From: Bacteroidota bacterium
GTDB taxonomy: Bacteria > Bacteroidota > Bacteroidia > 2-12-FULL-35-15
Reading direction: 5' to 3'
DNA: 64,000 nucleotides
Assembly (NCBI GenBank): GCA_947449315.1
Contig: CANFRC010000004.1
Location: forward strand, 62,001 to 126,000
The stretch's first letter is position 1. The number at the start of each line of letters is the position of its first letter. The notes under the pieces are model-generated. The model was not told the DNA's origin and searched no databases. It saw only the letters and a program-made list of their open reading frames with translations. The position numbers and the translations under genes are program-made. Below, one piece after another: positions 1 to 8,341 of the stretch.

Positions 1-220
1 AAAAAGTGTGCAGTCCAATATCCTGTTCATTGAACTTCATCAAACTATCCTGATAATTCCCGCTCAACCAATTGTCTATATACAAAGTAGGCTTCACCAT
101 TTTTTTGATAGAACCTTGCAAGGGCTCCGCAAAGATGAATGGCCAATGCTGTTGAATTATTTCTGCAGACAGTACCAGAAAAAACAAAAGAAACAAACTG
201 TGTTTTATAGGTCGCATCAT
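1..220 (-). CDS. AlgX/AlgJ-like SGNH-type protein, N-terminal part only
   Basis: A stop-free reading frame runs leftward from an ATG pair at 218-220 and 215-217 and leaves the window at its left edge, so only about 73 residues are visible. It starts with a short basic segment (MMRPIKHS), then a hydrophobic stretch (about residues 9-19) that could be a signal peptide or membrane anchor. After that comes a W-L-S-G-N-Y-Q motif (about residues 51-57) followed by an I-G-L-H segment. This resembles the start of Bacteroidota AlgX/AlgJ-like SGNH-hydrolase proteins, which O-acetylate exported polysaccharides together with an MBOAT protein. That family assignment rests on memory of one short motif and is moderate. 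The catalytic region is outside the window. A plus-strand frame over the same bases is a shadow. Confidence 0.55.
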   Translation of the reverse strand, partial: MMRPIKHSLFLLFFLVLSAEIIQQHWPFIFAEPLQGSIKKMVKPTLYIDNWLSGNYQDSLMKFNEQDIGLHTF

Positions 221-338
221 ATTAAACAGGATGTGAGAGGTGTAAGGATAAAAGTAGTGATACTAAAAACCATGTTGGTAGCTTGTTTCTGGTATCAAAT
301 ATATTAAAATTACAATTCTCTAATTGAACAATTAGTTT

Positions 339-346
339 TACTTTTG
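339..346 (+). promoter_or_regulatory. -7 promoter element of glyS
   Basis: TACTTTTG fits the Bacteroidota -7 consensus TAnnTTTG and ends 8 bases before the glyS ATG. No TTG lies at the usual 17-21 base distance upstream. Transcription from here would give a leader of only a few bases. Confidence 0.5.
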
Positions 347-354
347 CACCTATT

Positions 355-1902
355 ATGGCAAATCAAGAAGATATTTTCAAGAACATTATTTCCCACTCTA
401 AGGAGTATGGATTTATTTTTCAAAGCAGTGAGATCTACGATGGTCTTAGTGCTGTTTATGATTACGGACAAATGGGTGTGGAGCTCAAAAAAAATCTTCG
501 CGAATATTGGTGGAAAGCAATGGTGCAGATGCACGATAATATAGTAGGAATTGATGCGGCTATCTTTATGCATCCAACAACCTGGAAGGCTTCCGGACAC
601 GTTGATGCATTCAATGATCCTTTGATAGATAACAAAGACAGCAAAAAACGTTACCGTGCAGATGTATTAATTGAAGAACATGTTGCAAAGATTGATGGGA
701 AGATCCAGAAGGAAGTTGACAAAGCAAAAGAACGTTTTGGTGATTCATTTGATGAAGCACAATTCCGTGCTACGAATGCGCGTGTATTGGAAAACCAAGC
801 AAAAGCGGATGCTATTCTTGCAAAGTTTAAGGATGCTTTGGAAAAAAATGATCTGGAAGCTGTTCGTCAGATCATCATCGATTGCGAAATTGTATGCCCT
901 ATTTCGGGGTCAAAGAACTGGACAGAAGTTCGTCAGTTCAATTTGATGTTCAGTACATCAATGGGTGCTGTGAGCGAAGATTCGAATGTAATTTATCTTC
1001 GTCCAGAAACGGCACAAGGTATTTTTGTGAACTTTTTGAATGTTCAGAAATCGGGAAGAATGAAAATCCCTTTCGGGATTGCACAAACCGGAAAAGCTTT
1101 CCGTAATGAGATTGTTGCGCGTCAATTCATTTTCCGTATGCGTGAATTCGAACAAATGGAAATGCAGTTTTTTGTGCGTCCTGGAACAGAAATGGACTGG
1201 TATCACCATTGGAAAGCTACACGGATGGCTTGGCATCAATCTCTTGGATTTGGTGATGCGAACTATCGTTTTCATGATCATATTAAATTAGCCCATTATG
1301 CAAATGCAGCATGCGATATTGAATTTAATTTCCCTTTTGGTTTTAAAGAATTGGAAGGAATTCATTCCCGCACCGATTTCGATCTGAAAGCACATGAACA
1401 ACATTCGGGAAAAAAACTGCAATATTTTGACCCTGAATTAAATCAAAATTATGTTCCATATGTGGTGGAAACATCTGTCGGTTTGGATCGTTTGTTTTTA
1501 GCTGTATTGTCTAAATCATTGCTGGAGGAAACCCTTGAGGATGGAACAACCCGTACCGTTCTTAATTTACCTGCATTTCTTGCTCCGATTAAAGTGGCAA
1601 TCCTTCCATTGTTAAAAAAGGATGGCTTGCCCGAAAAGGCACATGAAATCATGAATTTGCTTAAGTATGACCATGCATGCACTTATGATGAAAAAGATAC
1701 AATAGGAAAACGTTACCGCCGACAAGACGCCATAGGTACTCCATTCTGTATCACAGTTGACCATCAATCATTGGAAGATAATACCGTTACTATCCGCTAC
1801 AGAGATACCATGAAGCAAGAGCGTGTTTCCATGAATGCGCTAGAAAAGATTATTGATGACAAAGTAAGTTTCAAGAAAGCGTTGCAAGGATTGAAGGCTT
1901 AA
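355..1902 (+). CDS. glyS: Glycyl-tRNA synthetase, class II homodimeric type
   Basis: This 515-residue cytoplasmic enzyme charges tRNA-Gly with glycine using ATP. The N-terminal block (DIFKNIISHSKEYGFIFQSS, then YDYGQMG) is typical of the single-chain alpha2 GlyRS found in Bacteroidota, archaea and eukaryotes, as opposed to the alpha2-beta2 form. Class II signatures are visible: the RPETAQGIF segment, motif 2 (FRNEI...FRMREFEQME) and motif 3 (GLDRLFLA). The C-terminal anticodon-binding domain begins near PIKVAILPL. Length is normal for the family. The ATG at 355 sits just after a TACTTTTG element, so the mRNA may be nearly leaderless. The gene stands alone and ends in a strong hairpin terminator. 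Assignment is secure. Confidence 0.97.
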   Translation: MANQEDIFKNIISHSKEYGFIFQSSEIYDGLSAVYDYGQMGVELKKNLREYWWKAMVQMHDNIVGIDAAIFMHPTTWKASGHVDAFNDPLIDNKDSKKRYRADVLIEEHVAKIDGKIQKEVDKAKERFGDSFDEAQFRATNARVLENQAKADAILAKFKDALEKNDLEAVRQIIIDCEIVCPISGSKNWTEVRQFNLMFSTSMGAVSEDSNVIYLRPETAQGIFVNFLNVQKSGRMKIPFGIAQTGKAFRNEIVARQFIFRMREFEQMEMQFFVRPGTEMDWYHHWKATRMAWHQSLGFGDANYRFHDHIKLAHYANAACDIEFNFPFGFKELEGIHSRTDFDLKAHEQHSGKKLQYFDPELNQNYVPYVVETSVGLDRLFLAVLSKSLLEETLEDGTTRTVLNLPAFLAPIKVAILPLLKKDGLPEKAHEIMNLLKYDHACTYDEKDTIGKRYRRQDAIGTPFCITVDHQSLEDNTVTIRYRDTMKQERVSMNALEKIIDDKVSFKKALQGLKA

Positions 1903-1948
1903 TTTTTTTTTCTACACAGGAAATAATAATAACGGCTCTTAAAACAGA

Positions 1949-1980
1949 AAGCCTTACCAGGGTGTTGGTAAGGCTTTTCT
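1949..1980 (+). terminator. Rho-independent terminator after glyS
   Basis: Inverted repeat AAGCCTTACC / GGTAAGGCTT with an 8-base loop, followed by a short T-rich tail, 46 bases after the glyS stop. Confidence 0.8.
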
Positions 1981-2131
1981 GCCCTCTTCTCTAAACAAAA
2001 TTAAACTATCTAATCACAAAAGCCTGTTCTCTAATCCAGACTAATCATTAGTAGAATAATTCACTAAACAAAAATTAAGCACTTATCAACTACAACCATT
2101 TCGATTCTCCTTATTATGGTAAAAAGAAGGA

Positions 2132-2857
2132 CTATCTTTTTTCATTTGCGGACTTTACTTTTTTCAAACTGTCAACATTTTGTTTCAAAAGATCCCATCC
2201 GATAGGAGTATTTGATTTGGATTTCGCTGCTTTTTTAGTTCTATTCTTTTCTTTTGTTTCATAAATGACTCCTTTGGTAGAGTCGATCATATCTCCAAAA
2301 ATAGGTTCGTTTCCCATCACAGAAACGGATTGTTTTTTAGATGAATCTTTTGGAATAGACGATTCTATAACCTTTTTGTTTTTTTCTATTGTTGCTCCTT
2401 TTTCTAAAGCATCCGCTGTGGCAGTGTTATTAACATTCGTTTCCGGAGTTGTTGTATTCACTGCAGAAGCATTCTTTTCCCGTATTTTAATAACATTCTT
2501 TTTCTTATTGGCCGGTGTGCTAACTACCGGGGTTTCCTTTTTTGTAATACTTGGGAGAGGTGTCAGTGTTTTTTTCGAAGCAGCAGTTTTGTCAATCGGT
2601 TGAGGTGTTTCAACTGTCGTTTCGGTGGAAGTTTTTTGGAAGTATATGGTTTTATAAAGGATGATTCCCCCTGTTAAAAGAGCAATTCCAACAAAAACAG
2701 TCAGTGGCATTGTCCATCTGAAAGCGTTGGCTTTAGGAGCTACCGTTAACATGGCTTCCATTCTAGCCCAATCACCAGCATCAGAGGTCGCCTCATAATT
2801 ATTCAAGGTGTTCTTGATGGTTTCATCCAATTTACTATCAGGATTATTAATTCCCAT
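2132..2857 (-). CDS. Putative anti-sigma-like single-pass membrane protein
   Basis: A 241-residue protein whose start overlaps the last 11 bases of the upstream ECF sigma gene, indicating translational coupling. Residues 1-45 form a soluble N-terminal region (KLDETIKNTLNNYEATSD...DWARMEAML) that resembles the short helical segment heading many Bacteroidota anti-sigma or 'outer membrane' regulators. One membrane segment follows at about 47-69 (MPLTVFVGIALLTGGIILY), then a long Thr/Lys/Ser-rich low-complexity tail, presumably periplasmic. No zinc-binding anti-sigma motif or FecR domain is visible, so an anti-sigma role is inferred from position and topology only. It is the last gene of the minus-strand pair. 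Confidence 0.6.
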   Translation of the reverse strand: MGINNPDSKLDETIKNTLNNYEATSDAGDWARMEAMLTVAPKANAFRWTMPLTVFVGIALLTGGIILYKTIYFQKTSTETTVETPQPIDKTAASKKTLTPLPSITKKETPVVSTPANKKKNVIKIREKNASAVNTTTPETNVNNTATADALEKGATIEKNKKVIESSIPKDSSKKQSVSVMGNEPIFGDMIDSTKGVIYETKEKNRTKKAAKSKSNTPIGWDLLKQNVDSLKKVKSANEKR

Positions 2858-3413
2858 TGCGACTCGTTTTATTATGTTGCATAATATTTTTTCTCAAATT
2901 AAATTTTGCTTTCGAAAGATTTGATTTTGATGTCCCTTCACTGATATCAAGCATTTCAGCAATTTCTTTATGAGTATATTCTTCAATGACGTATAAGTTA
3001 AAAACAGTACGATATGCCGGAGTCAACTCCTGAACTGCTCTCAATATTTCTTCTTTTTCAATATGTAACGCAAGATCATCATCATCAATATTGTCAATTA
3101 CATTTGTCGCTTTCTCGTTTGCATAAACCGTGCTTACTATTAAATAGTTCTGTTTATTCTTACGTAAATGATCAATGGCGGTATTCACCATTATTCTTCT
3201 GATCCAGCCTTCAAATGAACCGTTAGCCTTAAAATTTTTAAGGTTGTCAAATACTTTTAAAAATCCTTCGTGGAGAACGTCTTTAGCATCATCACTGTTT
3301 TTGGAGTAGCGTAAACAAACACCTAACATTTTACTGTAAAATTGCTCATACAAGATTTTCTGACTTGCACGATCATTTTTTATACAACCTTTAATAATGT
3401 CGGGTTCATTCAT
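2847..3413 (-). CDS. ECF-type RNA polymerase sigma factor
   Basis: A 188-residue sigma-70 family protein of the extracytoplasmic-function class, which directs RNA polymerase to a specific promoter set. Region 2 is visible at about 25-90 (LYEQFY..MLGVCLRYSKN..DAKDVLHEGFLKVFDNLKNF..G SFEGWIRRIMVNTAIDHLRK). Region 4 follows at about 125-175 (LTPAYRTVFNLYVIEEYTHKEIA..LDISEGTSKSNLSKA). The gene overlaps the anti-sigma-like membrane gene downstream by 11 bases, the usual arrangement for a sigma/anti-sigma pair. A hairpin-like inverted repeat lies about 60 bases upstream. No consensus TAnnTTTG promoter was found in front of it, which would suit self-controlled transcription, though this is inference. 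Confidence 0.93.
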   Translation of the reverse strand: MNEPDIIKGCIKNDRASQKILYEQFYSKMLGVCLRYSKNSDDAKDVLHEGFLKVFDNLKNFKANGSFEGWIRRIMVNTAIDHLRKNKQNYLIVSTVYANEKATNVIDNIDDDDLALHIEKEEILRAVQELTPAYRTVFNLYVIEEYTHKEIAEMLDISEGTSKSNLSKAKFNLRKNIMQHNKTSRNGN

Positions 3414-3470
3414 AATTGAGCGCTTTCCTTAGCTAAAAACACTTCACTTATACGCAATAAGACGTAAAAG

Positions 3471-3499
3471 GTTTTAGAGGGTTGCCTCTGTTCTAAAAC
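3471..3499. promoter_or_regulatory. Interrupted inverted repeat upstream of the ECF sigma gene
   Basis: GTTTTAGAGG pairs with CCTCT-GTT-CTAAAAC across a 4-base loop, with three bases bulged. The element TGTTCTAAA recurs at about 3559. It sits between the divergent sigma and glycosyltransferase genes, so it could be an operator. No run of T marks it as a terminator for either gene. Confidence 0.35.
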
Positions 3500-3613
3500 T
3501 ATTTTATTTCACATTTACACGCAGGAATAAAAAAAGGCCATGTTATAATTTAAGGAATGTTCTAAACCTTATTCACCTGCATTTGTTTATATTTATAACA
3601 AAACAATAATAAA

Positions 3614-4261
3614 TTGACCGAGCTACGACCTGTCCCATATTTTTCTGTAATTATTCCTACGTTTAACAGAAAATGTATCCTGACTAAAGCGATTGATTCC
3701 CTTATTTCTCAAACCGAAAAAAATTGGGAAGGGATCATTGTTGACGATGGTAGCGATGACGATACGTTCGGTTATATCTCACATTATCTAAAGCGCGATT
3801 CCAGGATTCAATACATTCGGCAGGAAAATGCTGGCGCTGCTCTTGCAAAAAACAAAGGGATTGCCATTGCCTCAGGAGCTTTCTTGACATTCCTAGACTC
3901 TGATGATGAATATGAACCTACGCACCTTGAGTCAAGGAAAAATATTTTAGTTCAAAATCCAGACGTGAAATTTTTATATGGAGGAATAAAAATTGTTGGG
4001 AATCAATTTGTGCCTGATAGATTTGATACGGATAATAAAATTCATTTGGACGATTGCGTTATTGGGGGGACTTTTTTTATTGAAAGAGAACTTCTCCTTT
4101 CTTTACAAGGGTTTAACAATATTGTGATTGGAGAGGATGCCGAATTGTTCGATAGAATAAATTTAACGGATGCTATCAAATTGAAAACAAAACACCCAAC
4201 CTATATATATCAACACGATAGAGCGGATTCAGTGACGAATAGTTATAACGTAAGGCCATAA
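3614..4261 (+). CDS. Glycosyltransferase family 2
   Basis: A 215-residue GT-A fold glycosyltransferase that would transfer a sugar from a nucleotide-sugar donor, acceptor unknown. The N-terminal nucleotide-binding strand (YFSVIIPTFNRK), the VDDGSDDDT motif at 43-51 and the metal-binding DxD (LDSDDEYEP, D95-D97) are all present, together with the ENAGAALAKNKG segment typical of family 2. The start is TTG: a stop codon lies six codons upstream in frame and no ATG precedes the conserved VIIP strand. At 215 residues it is on the short side but includes a C-terminal GEDAELFDR motif, so it seems intact. It stands alone between a divergent sigma gene and the convergent helicase gene. Confidence 0.9.
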   Translation: MTELRPVPYFSVIIPTFNRKCILTKAIDSLISQTEKNWEGIIVDDGSDDDTFGYISHYLKRDSRIQYIRQENAGAALAKNKGIAIASGAFLTFLDSDDEYEPTHLESRKNILVQNPDVKFLYGGIKIVGNQFVPDRFDTDNKIHLDDCVIGGTFFIERELLLSLQGFNNIVIGEDAELFDRINLTDAIKLKTKHPTYIYQHDRADSVTNSYNVRP

Positions 4262-4271
4262 TACTAGTTTA

Positions 4272-6797
4272 TTATTTTCTTTTTTTCGGCCCGCGAACAG
4301 CCTCTGCAGTTAAAGGGTTTTCCGGCCAATGATGACGAGGATAGCGTGACAACAAATCTTTTCGCACTTCAAAATAGGTTTTATTCCAAAAGCTATTCAG
4401 GTCTTGAGTCACCTGAACAGGCTTATATCCGGGTGAAAGCAACTGCAGGATGACTTTGTTTTTCCCTTCATTAACAGAAGGGGTTTCAAATAAACCAAAA
4501 ACTTCTTGTAAACGGACCGCCATATCCACTTTGCTTCCATCGTTATAATAATTCAATTTAATGAGTGATCCGGTAGGGACTTTCATTTTTGACGGAGCAA
4601 GGGAATTAAATTTTTGAGAAAGTTCCCATGATAAAATGGAATGAATAATCGGATCAAGATCTAATTTTTGTAATTCTGTTAATTTATTTATTTTGATGAG
4701 ATAGGGAGCAAGCCATTCTTCGAGCGTTTCCAACAAATGCTCATTGGATACATCTGGCCACTCTTCTTGCGGGCGCCATTTTCGGAGGCTTAATACACGT
4801 GCTTGAAAGTCTTCCTGCGAGTCATTCCAATTTAATAATTTTAATCCCTCCTCACGAATCAGGTTGCAAATAACTTTTATGCGTTGCGCTTCATCAATTG
4901 TTTGAAGTGGTTTACTTTCCAATGTAATATTCCCGACACGTTTTTCGATTGTGCCTACAATCATTCCACGTTGTTTATCCCAGGAAATAATTTGTCGTTC
5001 CTCTGCGAGGTCCTTTAAGTCATTCGAATCGAAAGCAGCAGCCAAAAATATTTTTCCTTCGTTACTTCCTGCATCCAAATGCGCTACCGCCAGCCATTGT
5101 TCTTGCGCTAATACATCGGTCTCCAAAAGCTTTACGATTCTGCCATTTGCTAATCGGTAACGCAAACTGTTTTTATCGGCACGTTTAGCGATGCGTTCAG
5201 GATATGCAGTAGTAATTAGTTTCCCGATATTAAATACATTTGGCATGGTATTATCGACATCGATCTTTAATAGTTTTCTCCATGAAAGTGAAATACGCTC
5301 AATTCTGTCAAGTACGCGTCTGTCTGCATTTACACGTTCTCCTGTTCGGTACTTCCTTAGAATTTCTATTCGTAGCGATAGGTCGGCCCCGTTTTCTTTT
5401 TGCAACGGATCTCGTTCTTCCAGCAGTGCAGTGATATCACAAGCCAGTGCTTTAAAATTTTCAGCAGGATTATTTTTTTGAAATGCAATTGCTTCAATGA
5501 GCATGTGTGCCAGTCGAGGATGTGTTGGCATTTGTAACATTTCTTTTCCTCTTGCAGTAATTTTATTATTCTGAAGCGCGCCCAAAAGCGTTAGTAATTC
5601 AGTTGCTTGCGAAACAGCCCCGGTTGTTGGTGGTGAAAGCCATGCTAATTCATGGATGTTTTTTATTCCCCACTGACTTAGTTCCAGCATTAATGGAGCA
5701 AGATCGGCTTCTAAGATTTCAGGTTTTCGGTTAGGGATTAAATGAATATGTGACCCTTCACTCCAAAGGCGGATGCATGTTCCTGGACCTAACCGGCCTG
5801 CCCGACCTGCCCGTTGGTCAGCAGCATCTTTGGTCACTTTTATGGTTTCCAATCGTGTTAATCCTGTTTGAATATCAAAACGCGGTGAACGGGCATACCC
5901 GCTGTCGATCACCACTGTTATGCCTTCTATCGTTAAGGAAGTTTCAGCGATGGAGGTTGTGAGTACAATTTTCCTTTTCCCTTCAGGATTGGGTAATATA
6001 GCTTCTTGTTGTTTTTGTTGTGATAGATCACCATACAAAGGTTGAACACAGATGTCGGAATGCGCTTGCTCTAAAATTTCTTGTGTCCTGATTATTTCTC
6101 CTGCTCCTGGAAGGAAAGCTAGAATATCGCCTTGAAATTCTCTCGTGGCTTTTTTTATGGCATTTGCCATTCGAATATGCAGGGAACTGTTCTCGTCTGA
6201 ATTCAGATATTGAATTGAAACAGGGTATTGTCTTCCTTCGGAAGTGATGACAGGAGCATTGTTGAGCAGGGAAGATAATTTTGCGCCATCCAAGGTAGCA
6301 GACATAATTATAATACGCAGATCATTTCTTAAAACTTGCTGTACCTGATAACAAAGGGCAAGTGTTAGGTCGGCATTTAAACTCCGTTCATGAAATTCAT
6401 CAAAAATGACCATACCGACGTCGTCTAATGCAGTATCATTTTGAAGCATCCGTGTTAAAATTCCTTCTGTAACAACTTCTATTTTGGTGTTTTTACTGGT
6501 ACGGTTTTCAAATCGGATTCGGTAACCTATTGTTTGTCCAATGTCTTCATTTAATAGGGAAGCCATCCGCATAGCTACTGAGCGGGTGGCGAGCCTGCGG
6601 GGTTCCAGCATGACTATTTTTTTACTTGACTGTCCGGGAATCACCCCTTCCATCCATTTCTCGTTCAGTAATTCCAAAGGCAATACAGTCGATTTTCCTG
6701 CGCCGGGAGGAGCCTGCAAAATAATGATTGGCTGAGTTTTCAGCAGCTCTTTTAATTGCGGAATAATTTCTATGATTGGAAAATCGTGGTGATGCAT
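4272..6797 (-). CDS. hrpB: ATP-dependent helicase HrpB
   Basis: A DEAH-type superfamily 2 helicase of about 841 residues, matching HrpB length. Walker A (QAPPGAGKST, about 28-37), the DEFH box (about 133-136, followed by ERSLNADLTLAL), motif III (SATLDG) and the motif VI region (DQRAGRAGRLGPG) are visible. The HrpB-specific C-terminal region ends in the W-P-E-N-P motif (HHWPENPLTAEAVRGPKKRK). HrpB is widespread, but its cellular role and substrate are poorly known. The open frame could begin at a TTG at 6806, but that TTG is part of a TACTTTTG promoter element, so the ATG at 6797 is chosen. It converges with the glycosyltransferase gene with only 10 bases between stops. Confidence 0.95.
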   Translation of the reverse strand: MHHHDFPIIEIIPQLKELLKTQPIIILQAPPGAGKSTVLPLELLNEKWMEGVIPGQSSKKIVMLEPRRLATRSVAMRMASLLNEDIGQTIGYRIRFENRTSKNTKIEVVTEGILTRMLQNDTALDDVGMVIFDEFHERSLNADLTLALCYQVQQVLRNDLRIIIMSATLDGAKLSSLLNNAPVITSEGRQYPVSIQYLNSDENSSLHIRMANAIKKATREFQGDILAFLPGAGEIIRTQEILEQAHSDICVQPLYGDLSQQKQQEAILPNPEGKRKIVLTTSIAETSLTIEGITVVIDSGYARSPRFDIQTGLTRLETIKVTKDAADQRAGRAGRLGPGTCIRLWSEGSHIHLIPNRKPEILEADLAPLMLELSQWGIKNIHELAWLSPPTTGAVSQATELLTLLGALQNNKITARGKEMLQMPTHPRLAHMLIEAIAFQKNNPAENFKALACDITALLEERDPLQKENGADLSLRIEILRKYRTGERVNADRRVLDRIERISLSWRKLLKIDVDNTMPNVFNIGKLITTAYPERIAKRADKNSLRYRLANGRIVKLLETDVLAQEQWLAVAHLDAGSNEGKIFLAAAFDSNDLKDLAEERQIISWDKQRGMIVGTIEKRVGNITLESKPLQTIDEAQRIKVICNLIREEGLKLLNWNDSQEDFQARVLSLRKWRPQEEWPDVSNEHLLETLEEWLAPYLIKINKLTELQKLDLDPIIHSILSWELSQKFNSLAPSKMKVPTGSLIKLNYYNDGSKVDMAVRLQEVFGLFETPSVNEGKNKVILQLLSPGYKPVQVTQDLNSFWNKTYFEVRKDLLSRYPRHHWPENPLTAEAVRGPKKRK

Positions 6798-6803
6798 CGA
6801 AAA

Positions 6804-6811
6804 CAAAAGTA
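6804..6811 (-). promoter_or_regulatory. -7 promoter element of hrpB
   Basis: Read on the minus strand this is TACTTTTG, ending 6 bases before the hrpB ATG. A transcript would start at or next to the start codon. No -33 TTG is visible, because the neighbouring gene's terminator occupies that space. Confidence 0.5.
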
Positions 6812-6828
6812 AAGATTAAAAAGGCATA

Positions 6829-6860
6829 AAAAAGCCCCGCATAAATTGCGAGGCTTTTTT
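6829..6860 (-). terminator. Rho-independent terminator after the 90-residue gene
   Basis: On the minus strand AAAAAAGCCTCGC and GCGGGGCTTTTTT form a stem with one U-G pair around a 7-base loop, with a T run. It lies 15 bases past the stop of the gene at 6875-7147. Confidence 0.8.
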
Positions 6861-6874
6861 GAAAGAATTTGTAG

Positions 6875-7147
6875 TTATAAAAAATATTTTTCTTTTAGAA
6901 ATTCTGTGTAATCACCCAGGTTAGCCATCACCTGAAGTTCCTGATAACGCTTGTGAAAAGCCATATCATCCGTTTGTGCATTTAATACGTCCAAACGGAA
7001 ACGGTCAAAATTAATTAGCGCTTGTTTTTCTTCTGCAGGCAATGGCTCACCTTTCAATTCTTTTTCACGAATATCGTTGATACTTGGCGTTTCTTCGACA
7101 TCAGATTTTGCGAAATAACTATTTAATAATTTTGTTCTGTTTTCCAT
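6875..7147 (-). CDS. Small conserved soluble protein of unknown function
   Basis: A 90-residue, highly charged protein with no signal peptide, membrane segment or cysteine pair. The sequence MENRTKLLNSYFAKSD leads into predicted helices, including PLPAEEKQALINFDRFRLDV and a C-terminal LQVMANLGDYTEFLKEKYFL. I recognise no catalytic or nucleic-acid-binding motif and give no function. The reading frame is well supported by codon pattern, an ATG start, its own terminator and lack of a better frame on the other strand. It is followed by hrpB but separated by the terminator and the hrpB promoter, so the two are probably separate transcripts. Confidence 0.75.
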   Translation of the reverse strand: MENRTKLLNSYFAKSDVEETPSINDIREKELKGEPLPAEEKQALINFDRFRLDVLNAQTDDMAFHKRYQELQVMANLGDYTEFLKEKYFL

Positions 7148-7232
7148 AACGATTTATCTTTCATAAAAATACGGGAATAATCGAATATTGTTTATTAGAA
7201 TAGGGCTTATGTTATAAACAAGACGTTGTTAA

Positions 7233-7260
7233 TTGGATAAATTAAATTGTCTTATTTTTG
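7233..7260 (+). promoter_or_regulatory. Promoter of the SDR gene
   Basis: TTG at 7233-7235 and TATTTTTG at 7253-7260 are 17 bases apart, a good Bacteroidota promoter. It rules out the upstream TTG at 7258 as translation start, because that TTG is the end of the -7 box. Confidence 0.75.
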
Positions 7261-7305
7261 GATGTCATTAAAAGTACATGTGTATTAAAATTATTAAATT
7301 ACAGT

Positions 7306-8295
7306 ATGAGTAAAGTATTTGTAACAGGTCCGGATGGATTATTAGGGAGTAATATTGTAAGAGAGTTATTGGATCGGAAGTGTGACGTAAGGGCAATGGT
7401 TCTTCCGGGTAGAGATCCCATGACACTAAAAGGCTTGCCAATTGAAGTTGTTTACGGTGACATTACCAAAAAAGAAGATGTGATTGAACTTTCGAAAGGA
7501 TGCGATTTCTTTATTAATGTTGCCGCAATTACAGATATGTGGCCATCACGCGGTGAGATATATTTTCGTATCAATGTGAAAGGAACTGAGAATGCAATTG
7601 AAGCAGTTTTAGCAAATAAGATGAAACGGATGGTGCATATTGGCAGCGCTAGTTCATTTGGCTATGGCACCATAGAAAATCCGGGAAATGAAACTACTCC
7701 TTTCAAATCTGCGAAATACAAAGTTGATTATATTGAAAGTAAAAAATTAGGACAGGAAAAAGTAATTCAGGCAGTAAAGGAAAGAGGATTGCCAGCGATA
7801 GTTGTTTGTCCGACATTTATGATGGGCCCCTATGATTCTAAACCGAGTTCAGGGGCAATGATTATTGCTATTATAAAAGGGAAAATGCCTGCTTTTTCTT
7901 CCGGAGGAAAAAATTGGGTGTATGTAAAAGATGTTTCAAGAGGTGTATGTAATGCCTTAACTCTGGGGAGAGATGGTGAAGCGTATATTTTAGGCGGAGA
8001 AAATTTAACGTATGTGGATGCAGTAAAACGGATTTCAGTGGCTGTTGGACAGAAAAAAATTCCTCGTTTTGTTGCACCGGATCTTTTTTTAAAACTTTTC
8101 GGATTGTTAGGTACAATCAGTGGAGCGATCACCAAAAAGGCTCCGGCATTAACAATTAACCTTGCTAAGATTGCTTGTGACGGACATTATTTTAGTCCTA
8201 AAAAAGCGATTGAAGAATTACGGATGCCTCAAACACCAATTGAAGTAGGCGTGAAAGAGGCGCACCAATGGTTCATTGATAATGGATATCTGTAA
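7306..8295 (+). CDS. Extended SDR family NAD-dependent epimerase/dehydratase
   Basis: A roughly 329-residue oxidoreductase of the extended short-chain dehydrogenase family. The dinucleotide-binding motif is at the N-terminus (VFVTGPDGLLGSNIV, a TGxxGxxG pattern). The YxxxK catalytic pair follows (YIESK, in KVDYIESKKLGQEKV), preceded by a Ser-rich segment (IGSASSFG) supplying the third catalytic residue. The form resembles dihydroflavonol-reductase or 3-beta-hydroxysteroid-dehydrogenase-like enzymes of Bacteroidota; the substrate cannot be told from sequence. A longer frame starting at TTG 7258 is rejected because that codon overlaps the promoter -7 box. It is monocistronic, converging with the methyltransferase gene. 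Confidence 0.88.
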   Translation: MSKVFVTGPDGLLGSNIVRELLDRKCDVRAMVLPGRDPMTLKGLPIEVVYGDITKKEDVIELSKGCDFFINVAAITDMWPSRGEIYFRINVKGTENAIEAVLANKMKRMVHIGSASSFGYGTIENPGNETTPFKSAKYKVDYIESKKLGQEKVIQAVKERGLPAIVVCPTFMMGPYDSKPSSGAMIIAIIKGKMPAFSSGGKNWVYVKDVSRGVCNALTLGRDGEAYILGGENLTYVDAVKRISVAVGQKKIPRFVAPDLFLKLFGLLGTISGAITKKAPALTINLAKIACDGHYFSPKKAIEELRMPQTPIEVGVKEAHQWFIDNGYL

Positions 8296-8341
8296 GAGAA
8301 AAAATGGTTTGTTAGTTTTGGCGAATCACTAATTGCCAACT

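Noticed and set aside
8-307. 99-residue open frame on the plus strand
   Set aside because: It runs antisense to a better minus-strand frame with a signal-anchor and a recognisable motif, and its own composition looks random.
7258-7305. TTG start giving 16 extra residues on the SDR protein
   Set aside because: The TTG is the end of the TATTTTTG -7 box; the Rossmann motif starts right after the ATG at 7306.
8314-8341. Weak inverted repeat between the convergent SDR and methyltransferase genes
   Set aside because: Only about six matched pairs with a bulge; not good enough to call a terminator.
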